A stretch of DNA of 64,000 bases, from the NCBI RefSeq assembly GCF_012849215.1, contig NZ_CP051682.1:3906001-3970000 (forward strand), in the 5' to 3' direction. The position numbers and the translations under genes were made by a program. Every line of letters starts with the position of its first letter. Position 1 is the stretch's first letter. Below the pieces are notes generated by a model. That model did not search any database and was not told the origin of the DNA. It worked only from the letters and a program-made list of their open reading frames with translations. The stretch comes from Mucilaginibacter robiniae. GTDB lineage: Bacteria > Bacteroidota > Bacteroidia > Sphingobacteriales > Sphingobacteriaceae. Positions 43,874-53,240 of this stretch are shown here, piece after piece.

Positions 43874-43917
43874 ACAACCAATGCCACCCGTGGCAATGTA
43901 GAAGTGCAGTTGGTTGT
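43874..43917 (+). ncRNA. Candidate structured RNA element
   Basis: The outer 8-bp stem ACAACCAA (43874-43881) pairs with TTGGTTGT (43910-43917). It encloses an inner hairpin TGCCAC/GTGGCA at 43882-43895 and a short single-stranded stretch. A terminator follows about 45 nt later. No promoter is obvious, so it may be part of the pyrF 3' UTR rather than an independent sRNA. Confidence 0.35.
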
Positions 43918-43959
43918 AAAATAATAACAGTTATATAGTATATATACTGTATAGCATGG

Positions 43960-44010
43960 AACACCCCATATCAGGCTAATATATAGTAACCTGATATGGG
44001 GTGTTTTATT
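43960..44010 (+). terminator. Strong intrinsic terminator upstream of rpsA
   Basis: A 16-bp perfect stem (43960-43975 with 43990-44005, AACACCCCATATCAGG and complement), a 14-nt loop, then TTATTTG. It ends the pyrF transcript or a small RNA. Confidence 0.85.
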
Positions 44011-44142
44011 TGAAAACCTAATCTAGGTACTAAGCTTAAGTGAGATTTGCTGATTAGAAGATTATGAACATACTAGTTTTTATAGGCAAAATGAGCTAAT
44101 AAGTTATCACATCCTATTCACAATCAATATTTAACATTTTAT

Positions 44143-44177
44143 TTTGTTTATTTAAAAGAAAAATATCCGTACTTTTG
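44143..44177 (+). promoter_or_regulatory. Predicted promoter of rpsA
   Basis: TTTG at 44143-44146, a 23-nt spacer (somewhat long), and TACTTTTG at 44170-44177, a full match to TAnnTTTG. Start site near 44183, giving a leader of about 34 nt. Confidence 0.6.
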
Positions 44178-44216
44178 CACTTCCAATTGATTTGGAAAAA
44201 GGAGACAATTTATTTA

Positions 44217-46163
44217 ATGGCAAAAAAACAAGAAGCAGAAAAAGAATTAAAATCTAAAGAAGCAGAACTGGGTACAGTAGCTTCTTTAAAAGAAAGAGAA
44301 AACATTGAGTCAGAAGCTGATTCAATTTCTATTGATGAAATCAAATCTAAAATCGCAGGTGGCCGTGACGAATTCGACTGGGACGCTGACGACAAAAAAT
44401 TTGGTAACTACAGCAATGCTGATCGTGAAAAATTTGAAAAAATGTACGATGGTACATTTAGCTCTATTAATCAGGGCGAAATTATCACCGGTACTGTAGT
44501 AAACATCAACAACAAAGACGTGGTATTAAACATCGGTTTCAAATCTGATGGTATGGTATCTTTGTCTGAATTCCGTGATACACCTGATCTGAAAATCGGT
44601 GATGAGGTTGACGTGTTTGTAGAATCACAAGAAGACGTTAACGGACAATTAGTATTGTCTCGTAAACGTGCTAAAACACAAAAATCATGGGAGCGCATTA
44701 ATGATGCTTTAGCTAACGATGAAATCATTACCGGTTTTGTGAAGAGCAGAACTAAAGGTGGTTTGATTGTAGATATAATGGGCGTTGAAGCCTTCTTACC
44801 AGGTTCACAAATTGATATCAAGCCTATTCGTGACTATGATATATATGTGGGCAAAACTATGGAGTTCAAAGTTGTTAAAATCAACCACGAGTTTAAAAAC
44901 GTAGTGGTATCACACAAAGTGTTGATTGAAGACGACTTAGAAAACCAAAAAATTGAAATCGTAGCTCGCCTTGAAAAAGGTCAGGTACTGGAAGGTACTG
45001 TTAAAAACATTACTGATTTCGGTGTATTCATCGACTTGGGTGGTGTTGACGGCTTGCTGCACATTACTGATATTTCATGGGGCCGTATTGAGCATCCGAA
45101 AGAAGTATTATCACTGGATCAGAAAATCAACGTGGTTGTTCTGGACTTTGATGATGAGAAAAAACGTATCGCTTTAGGCTTGAAACAACTGACTCCACAT
45201 CCTTGGCAAAACCTGGATGAGTCAATCCAAGTTGGTTCAAAAGTTAAAGGTAAAATTGTTACTGTGGCTGATTACGGTGCCTTCTTGGAAATCACTCCAG
45301 GTGTTGAAGGTTTGATTCACGTATCAGAAATGTCATGGTCACAAAACCTGCGCAACCCTCAAGAGTTCTTGAAAGTAGGTGACGAAGTTGAAGCTCAAGT
45401 TTTAACTTTAGATCGTGATGAGCGTAAAATGTCATTAGGCATTAAACAATTAACGCCTGATCCATGGCAAAACGCTGCTACTAAATATGCTGTAGGTACT
45501 CAGCACGTAGCTACCGTTAAAAACATGACTAACTTTGGTGTATTTGTTGAACTGGAAGACGGTATCGACGGCTTAATCCACATCTCTGATTTGTCATGGT
45601 CTAAAAAAGTAAACCACCCTAACGAGTTTACTAAAGTAGGCGAAAAACTGAACGTTGTTGTATTAGAACTGGATATTGAAAACCGCAAGCTAAGCTTAGG
45701 TCACAAACAATTGGAAGAAAACCCTTGGGATACTTTTGAAACTATCTTCACTGTAGATTCAATACACCAAGGTACTATTCTGAAAGTTACTGACAAAGGT
45801 GCTGTAGTTGCTTTACCATACGGTGTTGAAGGCTTTGCGCCAACCAAACACTTGGTAGCAGAAGACGGCAAATCTTTGAAAGCTGAAGAAACTGCTGATT
45901 TCAAAATCATCGAGTTTAACAAAGAAAACAAACGTATCGTTATCTCTCACTCACGCATTTGGGAAGACCAACGTGCTGAAGCAAGAGTACAGGATTTTGA
46001 AAACCGCAAAAAAGAAGCTAAAGCTGCTAACAACGCGGTGAAAAAAGTAAAAGAATCAGTTGAAAAATCAACTTTAGGTGATTTAAGCGTATTGGCTCAA
46101 TTAAAAGAGCAAATGGAAGGCGCTGAAAACAAGGCTCGTAAAGAGAACAACGATTCAAAATAA
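44217..46163 (+). CDS. rpsA: 30S ribosomal protein S1
   Basis: Ribosomal protein S1 with six S1/OB repeats: GEIITGTVVNINNKDVVLNI, EIITGFVKSRTKGGLIVDI, GQVLEGTVKNITDFGVFIDL, KVKGKIVTVADYGAFLEI, HVATVKNMTNFGVFVELEDG and HQGTILKVTDKGAVVALPYG. Repeats 3-5 have the GLIHIS/GLLHIT signature. Binds mRNA on the small subunit, important in Bacteroidota where Shine-Dalgarno use is weak. The frame is open back to 44175, but that lies in the promoter; the ATG at 44217 (MAKKQEAEKEL) is preceded by AAGGAGA, a rare clear ribosome-binding site here. Codon use is biased, as expected for high expression. Confidence 0.95.
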   Translation: MAKKQEAEKELKSKEAELGTVASLKERENIESEADSISIDEIKSKIAGGRDEFDWDADDKKFGNYSNADREKFEKMYDGTFSSINQGEIITGTVVNINNKDVVLNIGFKSDGMVSLSEFRDTPDLKIGDEVDVFVESQEDVNGQLVLSRKRAKTQKSWERINDALANDEIITGFVKSRTKGGLIVDIMGVEAFLPGSQIDIKPIRDYDIYVGKTMEFKVVKINHEFKNVVVSHKVLIEDDLENQKIEIVARLEKGQVLEGTVKNITDFGVFIDLGGVDGLLHITDISWGRIEHPKEVLSLDQKINVVVLDFDDEKKRIALGLKQLTPHPWQNLDESIQVGSKVKGKIVTVADYGAFLEITPGVEGLIHVSEMSWSQNLRNPQEFLKVGDEVEAQVLTLDRDERKMSLGIKQLTPDPWQNAATKYAVGTQHVATVKNMTNFGVFVELEDGIDGLIHISDLSWSKKVNHPNEFTKVGEKLNVVVLELDIENRKLSLGHKQLEENPWDTFETIFTVDSIHQGTILKVTDKGAVVALPYGVEGFAPTKHLVAEDGKSLKAEETADFKIIEFNKENKRIVISHSRIWEDQRAEARVQDFENRKKEAKAANNAVKKVKESVEKSTLGDLSVLAQLKEQMEGAENKARKENNDSK

Positions 46164-46184
46164 TCCATTAAATAAATTTCCTTT

Positions 46185-46218
46185 AAAGCCCTGTAGTTTA
46201 AAGCTACAGGGCTTTTTT
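46185..46218 (+). terminator. Intrinsic terminator of rpsA
   Basis: Stem AAAGCCCTGTAG (46185-46196) with CTACAGGGCTTT (46204-46215), 7-nt loop, and a run of six T (46213-46218), 21 nt after the rpsA stop. Confidence 0.9.
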
Positions 46219-46312
46219 AGTTACCAACTTTTACAAACTGAAGCAGAAGTTTACTGTGCCTTCTATCTTGAAACGCTGTAAATATTTCACATCCCAAGCA
46301 GATAATTTTGGA

Positions 46313-46344
46313 TTGCCTGAAACTCAAACATTTTTTTACCTTTG
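46313..46344 (+). promoter_or_regulatory. Predicted promoter of pyrR
   Basis: TTG at 46313-46315, a 21-nt spacer and TACCTTTG at 46337-46344, a full -7 match. The start site would be near 46350, about 13 nt before the ATG. Confidence 0.6.
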
Positions 46345-46362
46345 CCAAAACTTACTGAAACG

Positions 46363-46905
46363 ATGCAAAAACTTACGCTGCTGGATGGTCAGAAATTTCA
46401 AATCACCATACAGCGTCTTTGCCGACAGTTGATCGAGAACCACAACGATTTTTCAGATTCTGTAGTTATCGGCATTCAGCCTCGCGGTATTTACTTAGGC
46501 CGTCGTATTGCTGCTGAGCTGAACCAGATTTTAGGCAAACCTGTTATGCAAGGCGATTTGGACATTACTTTTTACCGTGATGATTTTCGCCGTCGTGAAA
46601 CGCCGCTGGTTCCTAACCAAACCCGAATAGATTTTATTGTAGAAGGCAAGAAAGTCATCTTGATGGATGATGTTTTGTGGACGGGCCGTACTATACGCGC
46701 TGCTATGGATGCAGTGCTGGCTTTTGGTCGTCCGGCCAAAGTTGAGCTACTTACTCTGGTTGATCGCCGTTATTCACGCCATTTACCGGTTACTGCCGAC
46801 TATGTAGGTATCGAAGTAGATTCCATCGCTTCGCAGAAAGTAGTAGTAAGTTGGAAAGAGACAGACGCAGAGGATAGGGTAGTACTGTTGTCAGAAAACG
46901 CCTGA
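46363..46905 (+). CDS. pyrR: PyrR bifunctional regulator / uracil phosphoribosyltransferase
   Basis: PRTase-fold protein matching PyrR: SVVIGIQPRGIYLGRRIAAE, DLDITFYRDDFRRRE, and the PRPP loop VILMDDVLWTGRTIRAAMDA. In Bacillus it attenuates pyr operons by binding RNA in response to UMP and also makes UMP from uracil. It precedes pyrB, so a regulatory role is plausible, but no PyrR RNA-binding loop is recognisable here. A TTG at 46342 lies in the promoter element; the ATG at 46363 (MQKLTLLDGQKF) is used. Confidence 0.92.
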   Translation: MQKLTLLDGQKFQITIQRLCRQLIENHNDFSDSVVIGIQPRGIYLGRRIAAELNQILGKPVMQGDLDITFYRDDFRRRETPLVPNQTRIDFIVEGKKVILMDDVLWTGRTIRAAMDAVLAFGRPAKVELLTLVDRRYSRHLPVTADYVGIEVDSIASQKVVVSWKETDAEDRVVLLSENA

Positions 46906-46932
46906 AGTTGATTTCGGAGTCCGGAGTTTTAA

Positions 46933-46999
46933 TTTCGGATTTTGAAGTTTAACCATAAGCATTATCCAAATAGAAATTAAACGAGTAAAAAATCCGAAA
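46933..46999 (+). promoter_or_regulatory. Inverted repeat in the pyrR-pyrB spacer
   Basis: TTTCGGATTTT (46933-46943) and AAAATCCGAAA (46989-46999) form an 11-bp inverted repeat with a 45-nt loop, ending 5 nt before the pyrB start. The spacer also has low-complexity CGGAgTTT-like repeats. It could form an RNA stem that blocks translation of pyrB, or be a simple-sequence relic. Confidence 0.35.
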
Positions 47000-47004
47000 A
47001 ACAT

Positions 47005-47928
47005 ATGGCCGGTTTAAGCACAAGGCATTTATTAGGCATCAAAGACATCAATCGTAAAGATATAGAGCTGATTTTTGAAACAGCCGATACTTTTAAATCT
47101 GTAATTAACCGGCCAATCAAAAAGGTGCCTTCCCTACGTGATGTAACCATTGCTAATATATTTTTCGAAAACTCAACCCGTACACGTTTGTCATTCGAAT
47201 TGGCTGAGCGTCGGCTATCGGCAGATACGTTGAATTTTGCTGCATCATCGTCCTCCGTAAGTAAAGGCGAAACGTTGGTAGATACAGTAAATAATATACT
47301 GGCCATGAAGGTGGATATGGTGGTAATGCGCCACCCTTATGCCGGTGCTGGTGTTTTTCTGTCTAAACATGTAAAAGCTCAAATTGTAAATGCTGGCGAT
47401 GGTGCGCATGAGCATCCAACCCAAGCATTATTAGATGCTTTTTCTATTCGCGAAAAATATGGTGATGTTGCCGGTAAAAAAGTGGTTATAGTAGGCGACA
47501 TTTTGCACTCACGGGTAGCGCTTTCTAATATTTTATGCTTGAAACAGCTGGGGGCTGAAGTAATGGTTTGCGGACCAACAACGCTTATCCCGAAATACAT
47601 TGCTTCATTAGGTGTAAAGGTGGAACACAACTTGATCAAAGCTTTAAACTGGTGTGATGTAGCTAATATGTTGCGTATCCAGTTGGAGCGTCAAGATATT
47701 AAATACTTCCCGTCGTTACGTGAATACACCATGCTGTTCGGATTGAACAAGCAGATACTGGATAACCTGGATAAAGAAATTACCATAATGCACCCAGGCC
47801 CAATTAACCGGGGGGTGGAAATTACTAGTGATGTAGCTGACAGCAAGCAATCTATCATACTCGATCAGGTAGAAAACGGCGTAGCTGTACGTATGGCAGT
47901 GTTGTATTTATTAGCTGGTCAAGCCTGA
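47005..47928 (+). CDS. pyrB: Aspartate carbamoyltransferase catalytic subunit PyrB
   Basis: First committed step of pyrimidine synthesis. The carbamoyl-phosphate motif FFENSTRTRLSFE, the active-site SVSKGET, the GAHEHPTQALLDAF signature and the C-terminal HPGPINRGVEI are all present. 307 aa. It follows pyrR with a 99-bp spacer containing an inverted repeat. No pyrI regulatory subunit is adjacent. Confidence 0.97.
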   Translation: MAGLSTRHLLGIKDINRKDIELIFETADTFKSVINRPIKKVPSLRDVTIANIFFENSTRTRLSFELAERRLSADTLNFAASSSSVSKGETLVDTVNNILAMKVDMVVMRHPYAGAGVFLSKHVKAQIVNAGDGAHEHPTQALLDAFSIREKYGDVAGKKVVIVGDILHSRVALSNILCLKQLGAEVMVCGPTTLIPKYIASLGVKVEHNLIKALNWCDVANMLRIQLERQDIKYFPSLREYTMLFGLNKQILDNLDKEITIMHPGPINRGVEITSDVADSKQSIILDQVENGVAVRMAVLYLLAGQA

Positions 47929-47968
47929 TTGGAGTTGTAAGTAAATAAATAGGAGCTAAATTTGAAAT

Positions 47969-49414
47969 ATGATGAAGCTCCTTCAAAATCGTAGCTTTCT
48001 TGCTTTATGGTTTATTATAAGCATTACAGCTGCTATAAAAGCGCAAACTCCACAGCAAAAAGTAGATTCTGTATTTACACTGGTTAAAAACTGCATTGAC
48101 CAAAAAGATGCTGGTGGCATTTACACCCTTACAGGGCAGGCTCTACGTAAATCTATAACGCAAGATGCACTTCACAAATTTGTGGAGAAGGAGCTGATTC
48201 CATTAGGCCGAATTAAATCATGGGCCTTAATGAGCTTTACAAATGGTACCGCCAAATACCGCCTTGATTTCAATGAGGAAGCTTTGCAGTTATTCATGAG
48301 CTTGGATGAGACAAGTAAAATTGAAACTTTTTTGTTTGAGCCTTATCAAGCGTTATCACCGCAAAAATTGCAGCCTGTAGCTAGTACTAACCCATTGGTT
48401 ACTGATTTTGATAAACAGCTAGATACCCTTGCCCGGCGTTACATACAAAAAGGAAATACAGTAGGACTGAGTATTGGTGTATTACAGCGCGGTGAAACTC
48501 ACGTTTACCACTATGGCGAAACTGCCAAAGGTAATGGCCAGTTACCAGATGCTAACACTTTGTATGAAATTGGCTCGATCACCAAAACATTCACTGCTAC
48601 GTTACTGGCTTGGTATGTGAATGCTGGTAAGGTAAAATTAACCGATTCAATTACTCATTACCTGCCCGATTCAGTATCGTCTAATTCTGCATTACGAGGT
48701 ATAACCTTACTTAATTTGGCTAATCATACATCGGGTTTACCGCGTTTGCCGGATAATTTACTTACCAGTCAAACTGATAAGCTTGATCCTTATGAAAATT
48801 ACACGGTACCTTTACTTTTCTCATACCTTAAAAATTGCAAGCTGGAAACATCACCTGGGCAGGTATATGATTATTCTAATCTGGGTGCTGGTTTGTTAGG
48901 CACCATTCTGGAACGGGTAAGTGGTAAGCCATACGAAAGAATGGTGATTGATTGTATTACCCACCCATTGCACATGCAAAACACGGTGCTAAATTTAAGG
49001 CCGGAACAGAATGGTCATTTAGCTACAGTGTATAATCAGGAGGGGGGCGTAACGCCCACTTGGCATATGAATGCACTGGCTGCTGCTGGTAACCTAAAAT
49101 CAAGCTTGAGCGATATGTTGTTGTATGCCAAAGCCAATCTGGATTTGCAAAACACTAAATTAGGAAAAGCTTTGCATCTAGTTCAGGAGGTAACTTTTAA
49201 TAAGCAGCAAAAAGTAGCTTTAGGTTGGCACCTGATTAGAGTTAATGGCGTAGAATACTATTTTCATAATGGTGGCACTTATGGCAGCAGCAGTTTTATG
49301 GTATTCAATCCGGCCAGGCAAACAGCTGTTGTGTTGTTGTCTAACGCTGCCGAAAGTGTAGATGCAACAGGTGCAGCTGTAGCACAGTTGTGTAATGCCT
49401 TGCAGCTAAACTAA
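47969..49414 (+). CDS. Secreted serine hydrolase (class C beta-lactamase fold)
   Basis: Signal peptide to about residue 25 (IKAQ cleavage). Residues 30-125 look like a DUF3887-type helix-strand domain. From about 145 the penicillin-binding/AmpC-like domain follows: SxxK is S203-ITK206, YxN is YSN near 308, and the third motif is HNGGT near the C-terminus (HxG). Likely a periplasmic D-Ala peptidase, esterase or lactamase-like enzyme; activity on beta-lactams cannot be claimed. It lies 40 bp after pyrB but ends at its own bidirectional terminator. Confidence 0.88.
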   Translation: MMKLLQNRSFLALWFIISITAAIKAQTPQQKVDSVFTLVKNCIDQKDAGGIYTLTGQALRKSITQDALHKFVEKELIPLGRIKSWALMSFTNGTAKYRLDFNEEALQLFMSLDETSKIETFLFEPYQALSPQKLQPVASTNPLVTDFDKQLDTLARRYIQKGNTVGLSIGVLQRGETHVYHYGETAKGNGQLPDANTLYEIGSITKTFTATLLAWYVNAGKVKLTDSITHYLPDSVSSNSALRGITLLNLANHTSGLPRLPDNLLTSQTDKLDPYENYTVPLLFSYLKNCKLETSPGQVYDYSNLGAGLLGTILERVSGKPYERMVIDCITHPLHMQNTVLNLRPEQNGHLATVYNQEGGVTPTWHMNALAAAGNLKSSLSDMLLYAKANLDLQNTKLGKALHLVQEVTFNKQQKVALGWHLIRVNGVEYYFHNGGTYGSSSFMVFNPARQTAVVLLSNAAESVDATGAAVAQLCNALQLN

Positions 49415-49437
49415 GCACAATAATATGTTGACAATGA

Positions 49438-49468
49438 AAAAGCCATAGCTATTATAGCTATGGCTTTT
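49438..49468. terminator. Bidirectional terminator
   Basis: Arms AAAAGCCATAGCTAT (49438-49452) and ATAGCTATGGCTTTT (49454-49468), nearly perfect 31-nt inverted repeat, between the convergent hydrolase gene and yidC. Confidence 0.9.
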
Positions 49469-49494
49469 CTGTTTATAGAAATAAATTCGGCTTA

Positions 49495-51315
49495 TTACGG
49501 GTTATTCTTCTTTGATTGTTGAAGTTGTTGTTGCTGACGCATCATTTCTTCCAACTTAGCCTGGAAGCCTGATTTCTTCTTTTTCGGATCTTCCGGTTTC
49601 TTTTTATACTCCTGCATACGGGCATGGATCTTTTTGTCATCAACTAACTGACGGATCAGGAATTGTTGAGCAAAAGTAAGCATGTTAGCCAGGAAGTAAT
49701 AATAATTCAAACCTGATGGATAACTGTTCAGATAGGTTAGGAAGATGAACGGAGTAATATAACCAATGTATTTCATCTGCCCTGTAGCACCTGATACCTG
49801 ATTGTTGAAATAGGTGTAAATTAAAGTAGATGCCGTCATCAGTAAACACATTAAGCTAATGTGGTTTACACCAAAAATAGGTGAGAACCTGATAACATCA
49901 TCGTAAGTCGATAAATCATGCATCCACAAAAAGCTTTGACCACGTAGCTCAAACAAGCTTGGGAAAAAACGCAGGAATGCGAAGATAATAGGCATTTGCA
50001 GCACTAAAGGTAAGCAGCCACCTAGCGGGTTTACACCGGCTTTACGATACAATTTCATGTACTCCTGTTGCAGCAGGGTAGGGTTTTCTTCACCTACTTT
50101 AGCTTTAATCTCATCCATTTCCGGCTTTAAAACTTTCATTTTAGCCATACTCAAGTATGATTTATAAGTAAGCGGCGATAGCACTAATTTCAATAATACA
50201 GTAAGTACCAAAATGATTAGGCCCATGTTCCAGCCAAACTTTTGTAAAAAGTTAAATACCGGAATTACTGCATAACGGTTAATCAGCTTTAACGGACCCC
50301 AACCCAGATTAACTTGTTTTTCCAAGTCATAACCTTGTTTTTGCAGGAAGGTATATTTATTCGGGCCAAAGTAAAACTCCATTGGGTAAGTGCCATCAGC
50401 CTGACGTTGTAGCGTTAAAGCAGCACGCATTTGCTTGATATCAGCCGAGTTTATGTCGGTATTTACTGATAAATTCACGGCATTGAAACCGTTTTTGGCA
50501 ATCAGTACGTTCGAGAAGAAGTGCTGCTTGAAAGATACCCACTGTATTTTCTGACCATCAACCTGTTTTTGCTCATCTTTTACTTCGCTCAGGTAATCAA
50601 CATCGTTATCCATGTTTTTGTAGTACACGGTAGAATATTGACGTTCGGTTTTTAAATCCTTTTCCTGTTTGCGCAAGCTGGAAGCCCAATGTAAGTTCAA
50701 AGCATTACTGTTGCCAATTACATTATCCAGCCCGGTTAGCTTAACATTAAAGCCTACTTTATAGCCGGTAGCCGGTAAGGTATACACATAATCAACATAC
50801 TGTGTAGGGCTATAGCTTAAACGCATGGTAACCATACCCGGTTGGCTGGCTGTTACGTTTACAGCAGGTGCACTGGGTTTGAAATACAGGCTGTTGGTGT
50901 TAAACCTTTTATTGCCAGTGCTAAAACCAAAACCAAATTGGTTTTCATCACCTTCAAATAAAATCAGTGGTTTTTTATCAAAAGTTTTAAAGTCTTTTAA
51001 TTCTACTGAATAGATACGTCCACCATGTGTGCTTAGTTTAAGGCGAATATCTTTGTTTTCTAAAGTTACCAGTTGCTCAGTACCCATGGTTGCTGCACCA
51101 AAGGGTCCTTTTAATGCAGCCGAGTCAATAACAGGTGCCTGATGGGTGGTGTCGGTTTTAGCTACAGCGGGTTTAATACCGGCTCTTTTCAGAGAATCCA
51201 GATGCTGTTTTTGCTGTTCTTTCTTTATTTCATCAGCAGAAGGCTTCATGAAATAGAAGGAGCCAGCCAGAATAATCATAATCAGGAACAGCCCTGTGAA
51301 CGTGTTTTTATCCAT
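49495..51315 (-). CDS. yidC: Membrane protein insertase YidC
   Basis: Inserts and folds inner-membrane proteins, with or without Sec. N-terminal anchor (about 5-23), a large periplasmic beta-sandwich domain (about 70-330), then the conserved five-helix core: NMGLIILVLTVLLKLVLSPL, GVNPLGGCLPLVLQMPIIFA and FLANMLTFAQQFLIRQ. The Gram-negative long form; 606 aa. The C-terminus is Lys/Gln-rich. Downstream of pyrG by 22 bp, so probably one operon. Confidence 0.96.
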   Translation of the reverse strand: MDKNTFTGLFLIMIILAGSFYFMKPSADEIKKEQQKQHLDSLKRAGIKPAVAKTDTTHQAPVIDSAALKGPFGAATMGTEQLVTLENKDIRLKLSTHGGRIYSVELKDFKTFDKKPLILFEGDENQFGFGFSTGNKRFNTNSLYFKPSAPAVNVTASQPGMVTMRLSYSPTQYVDYVYTLPATGYKVGFNVKLTGLDNVIGNSNALNLHWASSLRKQEKDLKTERQYSTVYYKNMDNDVDYLSEVKDEQKQVDGQKIQWVSFKQHFFSNVLIAKNGFNAVNLSVNTDINSADIKQMRAALTLQRQADGTYPMEFYFGPNKYTFLQKQGYDLEKQVNLGWGPLKLINRYAVIPVFNFLQKFGWNMGLIILVLTVLLKLVLSPLTYKSYLSMAKMKVLKPEMDEIKAKVGEENPTLLQQEYMKLYRKAGVNPLGGCLPLVLQMPIIFAFLRFFPSLFELRGQSFLWMHDLSTYDDVIRFSPIFGVNHISLMCLLMTASTLIYTYFNNQVSGATGQMKYIGYITPFIFLTYLNSYPSGLNYYYFLANMLTFAQQFLIRQLVDDKKIHARMQEYKKKPEDPKKKKSGFQAKLEEMMRQQQQLQQSKKNNP

Positions 51316-51337
51316 TATCTATGTATCGTGCGAGTAA

Positions 51338-52951
51338 CTAGTTCTTGCGGGCATAAGCCAGCGAAGCGGCTACAAAGTTAACAAAAAGTGGGTGAGGATT
51401 AGCAACCGTAGATTTTAATTCGGGGTGAAATTGCGCTCCGATGAAAAAAGGATGATTTTTTAGCTCAACTATCTCTACCAGATTGTTTTCCGGGTTGATG
51501 CCTGAAGGTATAAGGCCCGATGCTTCGTACTGTTGCAGGTACTCATTATTAAACTCGTACCGATGGCGATGGCGTTCAGAAATATGCTGCTTGCCGTAAA
51601 TGGCTGCGGCTTTACTGCCCTTCTTTAAATCGCAAGGATAGGCGCCCAACCTCATGGTGCCACCTTTGGCGGTAATGTTCTTCTGACCTTCCATCATGCT
51701 AATTACCGGGTAAGTAGTATGACCATCCATTTCAACACTATTGGCGGCTTCTAAATGTAATACATGGCGGCCATATTCAACCACAGCGCACTGCATACCC
51801 AAGCAAATACCAAAAAATGGAATGTTATTTTCGCGCACATACCGTATTGCTTCAATTTTGCCCTCAAACCCACGTTGGCCAAACCCTGGAGCTACGAGCA
51901 CACCCTGAAGACCCTGCAAGCGTTCTACCGCATTTTCGGGGGTTAAAGATTCGGAATGAATGTATTCTACTTTAACTTTACATTCGTTTTTAGCACCCGC
52001 ATGAATAAATGCCTCCGTGATAGATTTGTAAGCATCAGGTAATTCTACATATTTACCTACCAAACCTATACGCACTTCGGCAGTTGGGTTTTTCAAACGC
52101 CCTAAAAAATCCTTCCAGCTCTCCAAGTCAGGATCGTTCTTGGTTGGCAATTTCAATTTAGCCAATACCGTTTTATCCAGTTGCTCTTTAAGCATGAGTA
52201 AAGGTACATCGTAAATGGTAGAAGCATCAATGGATTCAATTACCGCGTTAATGTTTACGTTACAGAACTGAGCAACTTTCCGGCGAATATCGGCTGTTAA
52301 ATGATGCTCGGTGCGGCAAACCAGCATATCAGGCTGAATACCGTATTCCAATAAGGTTTTTACCGAGTGCTGGGTTGGTTTGGTTTTAAGCTCACCAGCA
52401 GCAGCCAAATAAGGCACCAGCGTTAAGTGAATTACTAATGAATTGTTAGAGCCTACTTCCCACCTGAACTGGCGAACGGCTTCTACAAAAGGTAAGGATT
52501 CAATATCACCTACTGTACCACCAATTTCAGTAATTACAATATCATAGTTGCCACTTTCGCCTAGTATTTGGAAATTGCGCTTAATCTCATCAGTAATATG
52601 CGGAACTACCTGTACCGTTTTACCTAAGAAAGCACCTTCCCGTTCTCGGTTAATTACATTTTGATAAATACGGCCCGTGGTGATGTTGTTCGCCTGAGAA
52701 GTTGGCGTATTCAGAAAACGTTCGTAATGACCCAAGTCCAAATCAGTTTCAGCACCATCTTCAGTTACATAGCATTCGCCATGTTCATAAGGGTTTAGCG
52801 TACCCGGATCAACATTAATATAAGGATCAAACTTTTGGATGGTAACGCGGTATCCGCGCGATTGAAGAAGCTTAGCCAAAGAGGCTGAGATAATGCCTTT
52901 CCCTAACGACGAGGTAACGCCGCCCGTAACAAATATATACTTAGTCATCAT
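51338..52951 (-). CDS. pyrG: CTP synthase PyrG
   Basis: Converts UTP to CTP using glutamine. N-terminal synthetase: FVTGGVTSSLGKGIISASL with the P-loop, and KFDPYINVDPGTLNPYEHGE. C-terminal glutaminase: FFGICLGMQCAVVEY with the nucleophilic Cys, and the HPELKS His-Glu pair. 537 aa. Start at either of two adjacent ATGs (52951 or 52948). A TAACTTTG -7 element at 53011-53018 on this strand suggests a leader of about 55 nt. Co-directional with yidC. Confidence 0.97.
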   Translation of the reverse strand: MMTKYIFVTGGVTSSLGKGIISASLAKLLQSRGYRVTIQKFDPYINVDPGTLNPYEHGECYVTEDGAETDLDLGHYERFLNTPTSQANNITTGRIYQNVINREREGAFLGKTVQVVPHITDEIKRNFQILGESGNYDIVITEIGGTVGDIESLPFVEAVRQFRWEVGSNNSLVIHLTLVPYLAAAGELKTKPTQHSVKTLLEYGIQPDMLVCRTEHHLTADIRRKVAQFCNVNINAVIESIDASTIYDVPLLMLKEQLDKTVLAKLKLPTKNDPDLESWKDFLGRLKNPTAEVRIGLVGKYVELPDAYKSITEAFIHAGAKNECKVKVEYIHSESLTPENAVERLQGLQGVLVAPGFGQRGFEGKIEAIRYVRENNIPFFGICLGMQCAVVEYGRHVLHLEAANSVEMDGHTTYPVISMMEGQKNITAKGGTMRLGAYPCDLKKGSKAAAIYGKQHISERHRHRYEFNNEYLQQYEASGLIPSGINPENNLVEIVELKNHPFFIGAQFHPELKSTVANPHPLFVNFVAASLAYARKN

Positions 52952-53240
52952 GTGTTGTGCTGAAACCGACTACGGATTTTTACCGGAACCGATAGTATGT
53001 GTACGGGATGCAAAGTTAGCAAAATAATCAGCCTCGGTAGTATTTGTTTATAAATTGGTTAGTGATGCGGTGAGTTGTTGAAGCTTGAGTAGTTAATGGT
53101 TAATTAGTGTAGCTGTGAATATTTAAATATTCAGAAGTAATTAAAAAAGCAAACCCAGATACGTAGGATTAGATTTCCATTGATCACGGAATGTAATATT
53201 GTGCTGAACTAAACCGTTTATGCATTGTCTTAACTCTACT

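Larger units (their letters stand above)
43761..44142. other. Intergenic region between pyrF and rpsA
   Basis: No coding frame. It contains a nested hairpin at 43874-43917, an AGTATATATACT palindrome at 43937-43948, and a very strong terminator hairpin at 43960-44010. The structured part lies 110-250 nt beyond pyrF and could be a long 3' UTR or a separate small RNA. Confidence 0.6.

Noticed and set aside
47969..49414. Reading the serine hydrolase as a beta-lactamase controlled by the BlaI gene.
   Set aside because: I saw no ACTA-N6-TAGT site upstream of it, and the fold is shared with peptidases and esterases.
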